Positions 24,372 through 32,489 of a stretch of DNA of 40,433 bases are shown piece after piece; the stretch's first letter is position 1; every line of letters starts with the position of its first letter. The position numbers and the translations under genes are program-made. The notes under the pieces are model-generated. The model did not search any database. It was not told the origin of the DNA and was given only the letters and a program-made list of their open reading frames with translations. The DNA is from an uncultured Verrucomicrobiales bacterium (GTDB lineage Bacteria > Verrucomicrobiota > Verrucomicrobiia > Limisphaerales > JAYPXF01): positions 1-40,433 of the forward strand of contig CALBIE010000623.1 in the NCBI GenBank assembly GCA_937893495.1, given 5' to 3'.

Positions 24372-25283
24372 TTAGTTACATGTCTCCATCAATTGGTCGA
24401 ACAGAAGGTTCACCCGTCCGCGAGTTGCATCATCGAGTTGAAACGCGCGCGGACCGCGAACGATTTCGTTCTTGAAAATGCCTTGACGGACAAGCAGGTG
24501 TTTCTCCACGGTGAGGAATCCATCGAGACTGGTTTGAATCGAAATCAACTCGGCCAGCGGTTTGTGAATCCGCTCCGCCGTCGCGGCATCGCCGTCCTCC
24601 AGCGCCTTCCACAACGGAACGATGGCCTTGATCAAATCAGCCCCCGGAATCGTGCCGGCAACCCCGCGTTGATACGAATCCAGCAGGGCGACCCCGCCCG
24701 TGCCCTCGAACACACTCGCCCGATTTCCAGTTGCCTCGTGCAATTCCGTCAATCGCGGACCGATGGGCGGCGCTTCCGGTTTGAACATGACCCGCTCGGG
24801 CCCATATTCGTTCATCAGTCCGGCTTGAAACTCAATGCTCATGGGCTTGCCGACGTAGCCGCTGGCGTCTTGAACTATGACGGGAATATCCACTGAACGA
24901 ATGAGTCGCGAGTAGTAGTCGCGCAGTTCGGCTTCGGTTGCGGCAATTGACACGGGTGGAATCGCCATCAATCCGCCCGCTCCGACGGACTGTGCGTGCC
25001 ACGCATGCCGCTCTGCGGTGTGCGAACTCTCGGCCCCGACGCTAATGATAACAGCACCGCGTCCGTTCGCTGCCTTGCAGACATACTCGGCCAACTGATC
25101 GCGTTCATCGCTCGCCAGCCGTAACACTTCCGATACCATCGCCAGGACGATGCCATTCGCGCCCTGCTCGAAGAGCCAGTCAATCTCGCGGGTCAGCGTT
25201 TCGAAATCGATGGACTCATCCTCGTGATACGGTGTCTGAAAAACCGGCAGCACGCCGCGGATTGATTTCGTAGTGTCGCTCAT
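24372..25283 (-). CDS. DapA-like class I lyase (DHDPS/NAL family)
   Basis: ATG 25283 gives 303 residues (TTG/ATG alternatives upstream to 25301). The TIM-barrel lyase fold is clear: RGVLPVFQTPYHEDESID at the N-terminus, the Schiff-base lysine at 168 in VMFKPEA, and GVAGTIPGADL later. Other active-site motifs are unusual. The GTTGE loop reads AMVSE, the PPYY motif reads IPPVS, and the catalytic tyrosine region (YNVPxRTG in E. coli DapA) reads VQDASGYVG. It is therefore not expected to be a lysine-pathway dihydrodipicolinate synthase. An aldolase or dehydratase acting on a 2-keto sugar acid is more likely, in keeping with the nearby SDR and Gfo/Idh genes. Confidence 0.83.
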   Translation of the reverse strand: MSDTTKSIRGVLPVFQTPYHEDESIDFETLTREIDWLFEQGANGIVLAMVSEVLRLASDERDQLAEYVCKAANGRGAVIISVGAESSHTAERHAWHAQSVGAGGLMAIPPVSIAATEAELRDYYSRLIRSVDIPVIVQDASGYVGKPMSIEFQAGLMNEYGPERVMFKPEAPPIGPRLTELHEATGNRASVFEGTGGVALLDSYQRGVAGTIPGADLIKAIVPLWKALEDGDAATAERIHKPLAELISIQTSLDGFLTVEKHLLVRQGIFKNEIVRGPRAFQLDDATRGRVNLLFDQLMETCN

Positions 25284-25379
25284 GGAAAGTTGACGGTACA
25301 AATACGGCAGTCCCGCAAGTCATGGAAGCATGGAATCAAAATCGGATGGTGAATGTTCATTGCTCGAACATGGGTAGCC

Positions 25380-25700
25380 GTCACGGTTCGCCGCGCGAGG
25401 GCACGCGGCCTGCAGTTTGTAGGCGCGGTGCCATCACCGGGCATTCCTCAAGCTGGAGTTCACGCTTCAGCGTGTCGGGTGCGGCGGGAAGCACGCTGAA
25501 GCGCGAACTCCAACCGGCGACATCCCGGAATCCGCCAGGTCTTGGAGTGCGTGAGCTGCCGCGCCGCTTTGGATCGCTTCGCCCAACAGCAACGCTCGCG
25601 ATCGGCCGGGCGACGATTTCTAATCCGAAGCCATCATTTGCATTTGAACAGCATCCAAAGCGGTGTCAAGCCACCGCACTCCAGGACGCTGGCGCGCTTA
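25380..25700. repeat. Composite palindromic cassette, copy 1
   Basis: It lies in the 460-bp gap between the divergent DapA-like and Gfo/Idh/MocA genes. Modules in order are: a GC hairpin around 25392-25412; a ggtgccatcaccgg hairpin near 25427-25440; a 21-bp inverted repeat 25454-25474/25492-25512 (tggagttcacgcttcagcgtg); and a large imperfect inverted repeat 25531-25574/25651-25695. The same modules occur in the same relative order, on the other strand, at 30735-31012. Promoters for both flanking genes must lie within or beside this element. Confidence 0.85.
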
Positions 25701-25743
25701 CCCACGCCCTGCGTCCCTCGTGCTTTTCACGCTTCACCCTTGA

Positions 25744-26742
25744 ATGACCGCCCACCCACGCATTCTCATCATCGGTGTTGGATCGATTGGCGAGCGGCAT
25801 CTGCGCTGCTTTCAATCGACAAATCGCTGCGACCTGGCCTTCTGCGAGACTCTGGCCGAAAGGCGCGAATCCGTCGCCGGCCGTTACGGCGTCGCGGGAT
25901 ACGCCGGCGTTGAAGAGGCGATGAACGCCGAATCCTTCACCGCCGCCGTCATTGCCGCACCCGCTTCTTATCATGTGGATTTGGCCAGGCAACTGGTTGC
26001 CGCCGGGCTGCACTTGCTGATTGAGAAACCCGTGAGCACGACACTGGCTGGCGTTGAGGAACTCACTTCGCTCGTAGAAGCGAAACAGGCGCACGTCACT
26101 GTCGGATACATGATGCGCGGCCTCCCGTCGTTGAAGGAAATGAAGGCGGCGATCGATTCGGGGCGCTACGGGCGGGCGGTAGAATTGGTCGTGGCAGCCG
26201 GACAGAACTTTCCGTTCTATCGCCCGGCGTATCGGGAGATTTATTATGCCAAACGGGAACTGGGTGGCGGGGCTATTCAAGATGGCATCACGCATCACCT
26301 GAATGCGAGCGAATGGCTGATCGGCCCGATTACCCGGTTGGTGGCCGACGCGGAACATTGCGTGCTCGAAGGCGTGGAGGTGGAGGACACCGTCCATGTG
26401 CTCACGCGTCACGGTAGTGTCCTCGGCTCGTTCAGCTTCAACCAGTATCAGCCGCCGAATGAATTCCGCATTACGGTGAACTGTGAACGCGGCTCCTTTC
26501 GCTGGGAAATGCAGGGACAGCGCTGGTATTCGGCGAGCGAACCCGGCGGCGATTGGAAACTCGAAGCTGAACATCAAGTTGATCGCGATGGGTTTTACAT
26601 CTCTCAGGCGAATCAATTTCTCGATCAACTGGAAGGTAATGCAGCCCCGCTCTGTTCCCTGGCCGACGGAGTGCAGACCTTGAAGGTCAATCTCGCCGCC
26701 CTGGAATCCGTGGAAACCGGCAAATGGGTGAAGGTGAAATGA
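25744..26742 (+). CDS. Gfo/Idh/MocA-family oxidoreductase
   Basis: This 332-residue NAD(P)-dependent dehydrogenase starts at ATG 25744. The Rossmann motif GVGSIGERH is at 11-19, and the family EKP motif is at 94-96 (LLIEKPVSTT). A C-terminal alpha/beta domain contains GGGAIQDGITHHLN, with the histidine pair expected near the active site. The substrate is probably a sugar, inositol or sugar-acid derivative. It is followed after 325 bp of hairpin-rich DNA by an SDR gene on the same strand, which suggests a shared pathway. Confidence 0.9.
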   Translation: MTAHPRILIIGVGSIGERHLRCFQSTNRCDLAFCETLAERRESVAGRYGVAGYAGVEEAMNAESFTAAVIAAPASYHVDLARQLVAAGLHLLIEKPVSTTLAGVEELTSLVEAKQAHVTVGYMMRGLPSLKEMKAAIDSGRYGRAVELVVAAGQNFPFYRPAYREIYYAKRELGGGAIQDGITHHLNASEWLIGPITRLVADAEHCVLEGVEVEDTVHVLTRHGSVLGSFSFNQYQPPNEFRITVNCERGSFRWEMQGQRWYSASEPGGDWKLEAEHQVDRDGFYISQANQFLDQLEGNAAPLCSLADGVQTLKVNLAALESVETGKWVKVK

Positions 26743-26765
26743 GATTCCGTGGGAACGAATCTTTG

Positions 26766-26835
26766 TGGAGCGCCGGCCTCCGGTCCGGCATTTTCGAATA
26801 TTGTAATTCTCGCCATACCAGAGGCCGGCGCTCCA
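26766..26835. repeat. Perfect 15-bp inverted repeat after the Gfo/Idh/MocA gene
   Basis: The arms tggagcgccggcctc (26766-26780) and gaggccggcgctcca (26821-26835) are perfectly complementary around a 40-bp loop containing a smaller ccggtccgg hairpin. It begins 23 bp after the stop codon of the dehydrogenase gene and could affect its mRNA 3' end. Confidence 0.85.
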
Positions 26836-26893
26836 GATCGCGTAAGCGCGGAACCACGAACGATGGCTTCGGCGCGATGGCAAGACTTGTAGC

Positions 26894-27055
26894 GCGGACA
26901 TTCCTGTCTGCGGATTCCGAGGCTTTTCAGCCTCGGCGTCCACGGTGCTGGAAAGCACCGGGAACCGGCAGGTTGGAAAACCTGCCCTACGTCGAAAGGC
27001 GCCGCGTGAGGATACGCGGCGTACCGGGTGTAGGCCCGGTGCCCTCACCGGGCGA
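26894..27055. repeat. String of short stem-loops ahead of the SDR gene
   Basis: Consecutive short hairpins are visible: 26894-26911 (gcggaca-ttcc-tgtctgc), 26917-26936 (ccgaggc-ttttca-gcctcgg), 26943-26960 (cggtgc-tggaaa-gcaccg), 26967-26986 (ggcaggtt-ggaa-aacctgcc), 27001-27020 (gccgcgt/acgcggc) and 27023-27055 (accggg/cccggt and ggtg/cacc). They occupy almost the whole leader before ATG 27068. The last two correspond to modules of the composite cassettes at 25380 and 30735. Confidence 0.82.
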
Positions 27056-27067
27056 ATTCCGTAAATC

Positions 27068-27874
27068 ATGAATACCAGCGAACAAGAACCAACGATCAGT
27101 GAACTATTCGATCTCAGCGGAAAAGTAGCCCTCGTCACGGGTGCGTCAGGTTGCCTGGGACGGGCATTTGCCACCGCCCTCGTGGAAGCGGGTGCAACGG
27201 TCGTGATCGGTAGCCGAACCAAAGAGCGGGCCGAATCAGCCGCGGCGCAACTCACGGATTCCAAGGGCGGAACCCATTACGGTGTCGCAATCGATTATCT
27301 TGATGAAGGCTCGATTCAGTCCGGATTTGAGGAAGCGACCCGTGCCGCCGGCCGGGTGGATATCCTCATCAACAACGGGCACGAGCGCGATGCCCATGAC
27401 TTGACCAATATTGAGGCACAGGATTTCAACCGCGTGCTGGCCAACTCGACCGGTTACTTCCTGCTCGCGCGCCATCTCCGCGATCATGTCGTCGAACGCA
27501 AAGCGGCGGGTAATGTGGTGATGATCGGATCGATGTATGGCGTGGTGGGATCTTATCCCGATGCCTATGAAGGTGTTTCCCCGGCCAGCCCGGTTTCCTA
27601 CCAGGCGCTCAAGGGCGGGATTGTCCAGATGACACGACACCTCGCCGTGTATTGGGCAAAAGACGGCGTGCGCGTGAACTGTCTCAGTCCCGGACCATTT
27701 CCACCCGATAACGCGCCCGCTGAAATGGTGAAGCGACTCATCACCAAATCGCCGATGGGACGCATGGGTAAACCAAGTGAGTTGAAGGGATCACTCGTCT
27801 TTCTGGCGAGCGATGCCAGCAGTTATGTAACCGGACAGAACTTGCTCGTCGATGGTGGTTGGACGGCGTGGTGA
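27068..27874 (+). CDS. Short-chain dehydrogenase/reductase (SDR)
   Basis: This 268-residue classical SDR has the NAD(P)-binding glycine motif TGASGCLG (24-31), and NNG at 102-104 in place of NNAG. Catalytic Ser155 lies in MIGSMYG, and the YxxxK pair is Tyr178/Lys182 in SYQALKGG. The C-terminus shows PMGRMGKPSELKGSLVFLAS and TGQNLLVDGGWTAW, typical of gluconate 5-dehydrogenase or 3-oxoacyl-ACP reductase-like enzymes. With the neighbouring Gfo/Idh and DapA-like genes a sugar-acid route is plausible (inference). The stop lies in the coupled region that starts the next gene. Confidence 0.93.
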   Translation: MNTSEQEPTISELFDLSGKVALVTGASGCLGRAFATALVEAGATVVIGSRTKERAESAAAQLTDSKGGTHYGVAIDYLDEGSIQSGFEEATRAAGRVDILINNGHERDAHDLTNIEAQDFNRVLANSTGYFLLARHLRDHVVERKAAGNVVMIGSMYGVVGSYPDAYEGVSPASPVSYQALKGGIVQMTRHLAVYWAKDGVRVNCLSPGPFPPDNAPAEMVKRLITKSPMGRMGKPSELKGSLVFLASDASSYVTGQNLLVDGGWTAW

Positions 27875-27882
27875 ACAATAGC

Positions 27883-28422
27883 ATGCTGAAGTCATTAGGT
27901 AAGCTGTTCAATGTCGTTATCTGCAAATGGCTGCTGAATCTTTGTGTGCTGGGCTTGATGATCTTCGCGGTATCCGACTGGATTACTTATTATCGTGCGC
28001 GTGGGTGGATCGAGCATAAGGGGGTGATTTCTGAGTTGTACGCCGTGCGATATCGAAACGCTCAAGAAGAAATTTTCTCCGTCAACCAGTGGAACCCGGG
28101 CGATGGCATCGTGCATATTTCTTACGTTTACGATTACTTGGGCGAACTCTATCAAGGAGAAACTTTCAGTTCCGATGGATTGAGGAACGTAGAGCTCAAG
28201 ATTTCTGATTTGGCAACCGCGTACAATGGGAATGAGGACATTCCTGTTTACGTCGATCCGGACGAGCCTGCCAATTCTATGCTGTTTCGCCATGCCACGT
28301 CAGACATGTACTTTGTCACGGCTCTGTGCGTGTTTTGGTTCACCGCTTCAGCCTACGCTGCACTAAAAGAACGCATGCGCAAAAGGTCCAAATTGACGGA
28401 ATCAGAAGTGACGGACTCGTAG
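27883..28422 (+). CDS. DUF3592-like membrane protein
   Basis: This is a 179-residue protein from ATG 27883, preceded by ggtga at 27870-27874. GTG 27871, overlapping the SDR stop, is an alternative that adds four residues. One N-terminal transmembrane segment, LLNLCVLGLMIFAVSDWI, is followed by an extracytoplasmic domain with WIEHKGVISEL, VYDYLGELYQGETFSSDG and PVYVDPDEPANSML, the pattern of DUF3592 proteins. A second membrane helix, MYFVTALCVFWFTASAYA, ends in a basic tail. The role is unknown. Base composition is lower in GC than the SDR gene. Confidence 0.7.
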   Translation: MLKSLGKLFNVVICKWLLNLCVLGLMIFAVSDWITYYRARGWIEHKGVISELYAVRYRNAQEEIFSVNQWNPGDGIVHISYVYDYLGELYQGETFSSDGLRNVELKISDLATAYNGNEDIPVYVDPDEPANSMLFRHATSDMYFVTALCVFWFTASAYAALKERMRKRSKLTESEVTDS

Positions 28423-28432
28423 GGTCGACCTG

Positions 28433-30802
28433 TTATTTTCGTACTTCAGTCCGCAACGGAGCGACCAGTTCCACACTACTTTCGGCGACGTGCGGATCAC
28501 CGTCACCGATAGTTGTAGCCCGAATCGTGACGGGCATGTTGAACGGGCCCGGACGTTTGCCGAACTTCAGCGAGAACGAAGCCTTCGATTTTCCTGCCGA
28601 GAGAGTGACCGGGGTGGCCGATATATCCTTCATGTGGTCGGGGAGGATGAGTTCCAACTGCACGGCGCGGCCCTTGAGCGAGACGTCGCGCTGAACGGTC
28701 AGCGGGATTTCAACCTCGCTGTTCGGCGGGGCGAGGCAGGATTCCTGGTCGGCACGGACCGACAGCCGGCCAGTGGTCAGGATGGTGATCATCTGATTGC
28801 CTCGATCAAAAGAGGTGTAGCTGACAACGTGCGTGCTGCCGTCGAAGTCCTTCATTTCCCCGATCAGCATGAGCTGAATCCGGCTCGTACGGCCAAGTTC
28901 CAGGCTCGCGGGAAAGGACAGCGGGTATTCGATCTCGGACACGTCGGCGGGAATGGTCAGGCGCGGGCCGGTCGCACCCTGAAGGTGCCGACCCTGCCGA
29001 TCAGCCAGGCACATGATGAGTGGGCCTTCGTATCCGCTGCGTTCGATGCGGTATTGTTTCCGCAGAATCGTTCCGCCCGGGTAATCATTCACGATGCGGT
29101 ATTGCCCGACGTGCTTGAACGGCACATGCGGCGCGACGGCGACGCGCACTTGTTCCAGCGGCGGCTCGCCATATCCGGGAACAAACGCCGCCGTGCGCGT
29201 CACTTTTTCGCCATCGATCTCCGCTGTGCCCGTGATGGTGACGGGCGAGACGGTGATCGGCGCGTTTGTGGCGGCGATGAATTGCAGTTCCACAAACTTC
29301 TTTTTGACCGCGAGCGTCGCGTTCTCGATGGTCACACCTTCGGGCAATCCGGTGACGGAAAGCTCGATGTCGCCGTTGAATTTACCGAACGCCAGAGCAT
29401 CAATCCGCAACCCGGAATCGCGCGCATACCGTTTCTTCGGCGACGGCGGTTCCGGCGGGTTCAGCGGATCGATTCGTGTGGCGGTGAAGGCGTCGGAGAC
29501 AACCGTGAGTTGGAAGTCGTTCGCGGGCGCGGGTGCGACTGTCACGCGATAGCCAAAATCCGGTCCACCGCGACCGGCAAAGCGGTCCGAGACGTTGAGC
29601 CAATAGGCCCCGGCTTTCGGCGCGGTAAAGCGGAGCGATGCATCCGGGTTGCCGCCGGGCTGGTCGTCGCCTTTGGCGACCACTTTACCCTTCTCGTCCG
29701 TAACGGTGATGGCCGAATCGAGCGGACTGCCCGATTGCGACGCATGAACTTCCACGGCGATCATCTGCTTTTCTGTCAATTCGAGTTTCCAGCAATCGAT
29801 GTCACCTGCTTTCTGGATCGCCCCTATCAGCGTGGCCGGAACGGGCGCGACCTTTGCAGATTCAACGGTATCATTCGGCTCCGTTTCACGCACTTCTGGT
29901 CCGGACGTCATCGCGATTCCACCGGATACAGCCGGTACGCCGACAATCGGTTCCCGGGAAAGCGTGAGGCGATAAACATAGTTCTGCATTCCATCGTATC
30001 GGGCGTCGTTGATGCTGACCTGATAACGACCGTCCGCCGGAGCCTGAAAGGAGAAGACTGGATCCCCGTGTTCCTGGCGCGATGCAACCGATACTGAGCG
30101 ACCGTGCGGATCGGTCACGGAAACCACCGATTCAAGCGGATACCCGAGCCGCTTCGCCGCAACGCGTCCGTGGAGCGTTTCGCCCTTCCGGAGTTCAATC
30201 GTCCAGATATCGACATCTTCGCGCGGAAAAATGCGACCGTTGATGGTGACGGGCAGCTTGACGGTTTGCGGGATCGGGTTGCCGTCAATCTCGTGTTCGA
30301 CGACCTCCGGCAAATCACCGATGACGAAATGCATGGACGGCGTCGTTCCCTGTGAGGTGGTGCAGTGCCAGCGGCGAATGCCAAGGGGCGCGTCCTTCGC
30401 GATGACAATCTTGCCGAGATGGTCCTTGGGATAGTCTTCTTTGCGCTGGGAATTGGGTTGAAAAATCAACGGTCCTTCGAACCAGATGGTGTCCGCGCCC
30501 TTGAGTCCGGGCGATACCGTGATGCCGGATCCGGTCATTTTGAATTCGGTCCGGCCGTGGAAATAAAATCCGCCCACACGGACTGCGACATCGGAGCCAC
30601 GCTGTCCGCCAGCGGGGAAGATGTATGACACGCCGGGTGGTTCGGCGAACATGGTGGTGGCGTGGAAGAGGCAGGCGAAAAGAAGGACGATGGAAGTTAT
30701 GAGGGATGAGGGATGAGGGATGAAAGGTGCAAGGATGACCGCGCCAGCGTCTTGGAGTGCGCTCGTACTCCAGCGCTTTCCTTGAGGTAATCGATCCAAA
30801 AT
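28433..30802 (-). CDS. Exported PPC-domain protein, start uncertain
   Basis: This long exported beta-rich protein has at least two pre-peptidase C-terminal (PPC) type domains, one around VDIWTIELRKGETLHGRV and one around ETEPNDTVESAKVAPVP to YWLNVSDRFAGRGG. It also has several Ig-like segments. Such proteins accompany DUF1501 and DUF1549/DUF1553 genes in Planctomycetes and Verrucomicrobia, as here. The secretion signal SIVLLFACLFHATTMFA has no ATG, GTG or TTG immediately upstream. The frame continues open to 31057 through palindromic DNA and a tcatccc tandem repeat. TTG 30802 is a tentative start; ATG 30655 would remove the signal sequence. It is the last gene of the minus-strand block and convergent with the DUF3592-like gene 10 bp away. 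Confidence 0.75.
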   Translation of the reverse strand: MLDRLPQGKRWSTSALQDAGAVILAPFIPHPSSLITSIVLLFACLFHATTMFAEPPGVSYIFPAGGQRGSDVAVRVGGFYFHGRTEFKMTGSGITVSPGLKGADTIWFEGPLIFQPNSQRKEDYPKDHLGKIVIAKDAPLGIRRWHCTTSQGTTPSMHFVIGDLPEVVEHEIDGNPIPQTVKLPVTINGRIFPREDVDIWTIELRKGETLHGRVAAKRLGYPLESVVSVTDPHGRSVSVASRQEHGDPVFSFQAPADGRYQVSINDARYDGMQNYVYRLTLSREPIVGVPAVSGGIAMTSGPEVRETEPNDTVESAKVAPVPATLIGAIQKAGDIDCWKLELTEKQMIAVEVHASQSGSPLDSAITVTDEKGKVVAKGDDQPGGNPDASLRFTAPKAGAYWLNVSDRFAGRGGPDFGYRVTVAPAPANDFQLTVVSDAFTATRIDPLNPPEPPSPKKRYARDSGLRIDALAFGKFNGDIELSVTGLPEGVTIENATLAVKKKFVELQFIAATNAPITVSPVTITGTAEIDGEKVTRTAAFVPGYGEPPLEQVRVAVAPHVPFKHVGQYRIVNDYPGGTILRKQYRIERSGYEGPLIMCLADRQGRHLQGATGPRLTIPADVSEIEYPLSFPASLELGRTSRIQLMLIGEMKDFDGSTHVVSYTSFDRGNQMITILTTGRLSVRADQESCLAPPNSEVEIPLTVQRDVSLKGRAVQLELILPDHMKDISATPVTLSAGKSKASFSLKFGKRPGPFNMPVTIRATTIGDGDPHVAESSVELVAPLRTEVRK

Positions 30803-31012
30803 TGCCGTACAATGGCAGCCACCGGCGCTCTCATTCCACGACCGTCTCCAAAAGCGGCGCAGCAGCGCACGCACTCCAAGACCTGGCGGATTGCGAGAGA
30901 TCCCCTGTTGGAGTTCACGCTTTAGCGTGTTTTCCGAGGCACCCGACACGCTGAAGCGTGAACTCCAACGGAGGAAACGCCCGGTGAGGGCACCGGGCCT
31001 ACCTGAAATCAG
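30735..31012. repeat. Composite palindromic cassette, copy 2 (inverted)
   Basis: On the minus strand this repeats the module order of 25380-25700: a GC hairpin, a ccggtgagggcaccgg hairpin near 30974-30990, a 21-bp inverted repeat 30909-30929/30947-30967, and a large imperfect inverted repeat 30741-30780/30850-30892. Arms and junction phrases (ccgccaggtcttggagtgcg) are shared, whereas the spacer inside the large repeat differs. It lies across the open 5' part of the PPC-domain gene. The two copies even encode matching peptide phrases (SRFSVSGA, SRNPPGLGVR, ALQDAGA). Confidence 0.85.
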
Positions 31013-31075
31013 CCGGGTTCCCTCACTCGGCGTTTTTGAAATCATCCGGTTTCGCATGGGGATGGCGGAGCTCCA

Positions 31076-31100
31076 ATGCAGGCAGGATGCCTGCGCTACG
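31076..31100. repeat. Short hairpin related to family B
   Basis: A gcaggc-agga-tgcctgc type hairpin followed by gctacgg resembles one arm region of the elements at 19171 and 34804. It lies directly after the DUF1501 stop (31107) on the transcribed side, where it could mark the 3' end of that reading frame. Confidence 0.55.
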
Positions 31101-31106
31101 GATTCT

Positions 31107-32453
31107 TCAGACCAGTTCCTTGATGACGCGGCCGTTGTTGGTGAGCATCACGGGGCGGCCTTCGGGGGTGTGCATTTCGCTATGCGGATTGATGCCCAGC
31201 AGATGATAAATGGTCGCGCACATGTCCTCGGGCCCGTACGGATTATCGGCTGGGTCTTGCGCCCACTTGTCGCTCGTGCCGACCACGCGTCCGCCATGGA
31301 TTCCGCCGCCGCCCATCAGCACGGTGAAGCAGCGGCTCCAGTGATCGCGACCGGCGTCCTTGTTGATCTTCGGCGTGCGACCAAACTCGCCCGTCACCAC
31401 GACGAGCGTTTTCTTGAGCATGCCGCGGTCGCTCAAATCACTAAACAAGGCGGACATCGCGAGGTCGAGCTTGGGCAACAGGTCTTCCTGCAAGGTCTGA
31501 AAATTGTAGTAGTGCGTGTCCCAGTTCGCATGCTCGACCGTGACGCAGCGCACGCCGCCTTCGACGAGCCGTCGCGCCATCAGGCAGGATTGCCCGAGCG
31601 TATTGCGGCCGTAGGCATCACGCAGCTTCGCGGATTCGGCGTGGATGTTGAATGCCTTCTTCGCCTGCGCGGAGGTCATCAGGTCGGTGGCGCGTTGGGC
31701 GAAGACGCCGAGTTGCTGCGCGCCCGAGTTGGCCGCCTGTTCAGCGCTCTTTTGAAATCGATCCACTTTTCCAAGTAGCGCGCGGCGGTCATCCAGTCGC
31801 CCGGCATCGACCGACATAGGCGGTTGCATATCCGGCACGGCAAAACCGGGCGATGCCGGATCGGCCTCAATGGTGAACGGCACGGCATTCGGTCCGAGAT
31901 AGGCGGAGCTGGCACTATTGTGCATTGCGGGCAGGCAGACGTAGGGCGGGATGCTGCCGCGCGGACCAAGTTTGTGCGCGATAACGGAACCGACGGAGGG
32001 ATGCTGATTGTTCGGCTTGAGCCCGCCATCAAATCCCGCCGTGGGATGATAACCGGTCAGCATGTAATGGTCCGCCGGACCATGGCCGGCGTTGCGGTGC
32101 GTGAAGGAACGAACGAGCGAAAACTTGTCCATCACTCCCGCCGTTCGTGACAACTGATCGCAGATTTGAATGCCCGGGACATTCGTGGACATCGGCTTGA
32201 AGGGCCCCCGGATTGCCTCCGTCGCGTCCGGCTTCATGTCGAAGGTATCAATCGTGCTGAGGCCGCCTTTCAGGAAAACATAGATGAACGACACATCGCT
32301 CCGGGAAGTATCAATGCTACCGCCAGCCTTCGCCATTGCTTCGGTTTCCAGCAGATTCGCCAGCGACAGATTCATTCCGAGCGCACCAAGGCCGCCCACG
32401 CGCACGAAATCGCGCCGGGTCAGGCCATCACAATAACGATTATTCTTCGGCAT
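31107..32453 (-). CDS. DUF1501 protein, Tat-exported (first)
   Basis: This 448-residue protein starts at ATG 32453. A twin-arginine signal, TRRDFVRVGGLGALGMNL, is near the N-terminus. The DUF1501 body is recognised by SFIYVFLKGGLSTIDTFDMKPD, FSLVRSFTHRNAGHGPADHYMLTGY, VVVTGEFGRTPKIN and GRDHWSRCFTVLMGGGGIHGG. The fold is related to alkaline phosphatase/sulfatase, but no reaction is established. DUF1501 genes are nearly always paired with DUF1549/DUF1553 genes; the partner here is 36 bp upstream. It presumably forms an exported complex with it. Confidence 0.92.
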   Translation of the reverse strand: MPKNNRYCDGLTRRDFVRVGGLGALGMNLSLANLLETEAMAKAGGSIDTSRSDVSFIYVFLKGGLSTIDTFDMKPDATEAIRGPFKPMSTNVPGIQICDQLSRTAGVMDKFSLVRSFTHRNAGHGPADHYMLTGYHPTAGFDGGLKPNNQHPSVGSVIAHKLGPRGSIPPYVCLPAMHNSASSAYLGPNAVPFTIEADPASPGFAVPDMQPPMSVDAGRLDDRRALLGKVDRFQKSAEQAANSGAQQLGVFAQRATDLMTSAQAKKAFNIHAESAKLRDAYGRNTLGQSCLMARRLVEGGVRCVTVEHANWDTHYYNFQTLQEDLLPKLDLAMSALFSDLSDRGMLKKTLVVVTGEFGRTPKINKDAGRDHWSRCFTVLMGGGGIHGGRVVGTSDKWAQDPADNPYGPEDMCATIYHLLGINPHSEMHTPEGRPVMLTNNGRVIKELV

Positions 32454-32489
32454 TTTTTTCCGGGTTTAATGGACCTTACGACAGAGTCC

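Noticed and set aside
25380-27055. CRISPR-like appearance of repeated hairpins
   Set aside because: The units are not identical direct repeats, the spacing is irregular, the modules differ from each other and no cas genes are present.
25666-27264. Minus-strand frame of 532 codons
   Set aside because: It spans repeat DNA, the antisense of the Gfo/Idh/MocA gene and part of the SDR gene. It is open only because of high GC content.
28490-30097. Plus-strand open frame of 535 codons
   Set aside because: It is antisense to the PPC-domain gene, and its translation is Arg/Gly/His rich with no domain. The minus-strand frame has clear PPC motifs.
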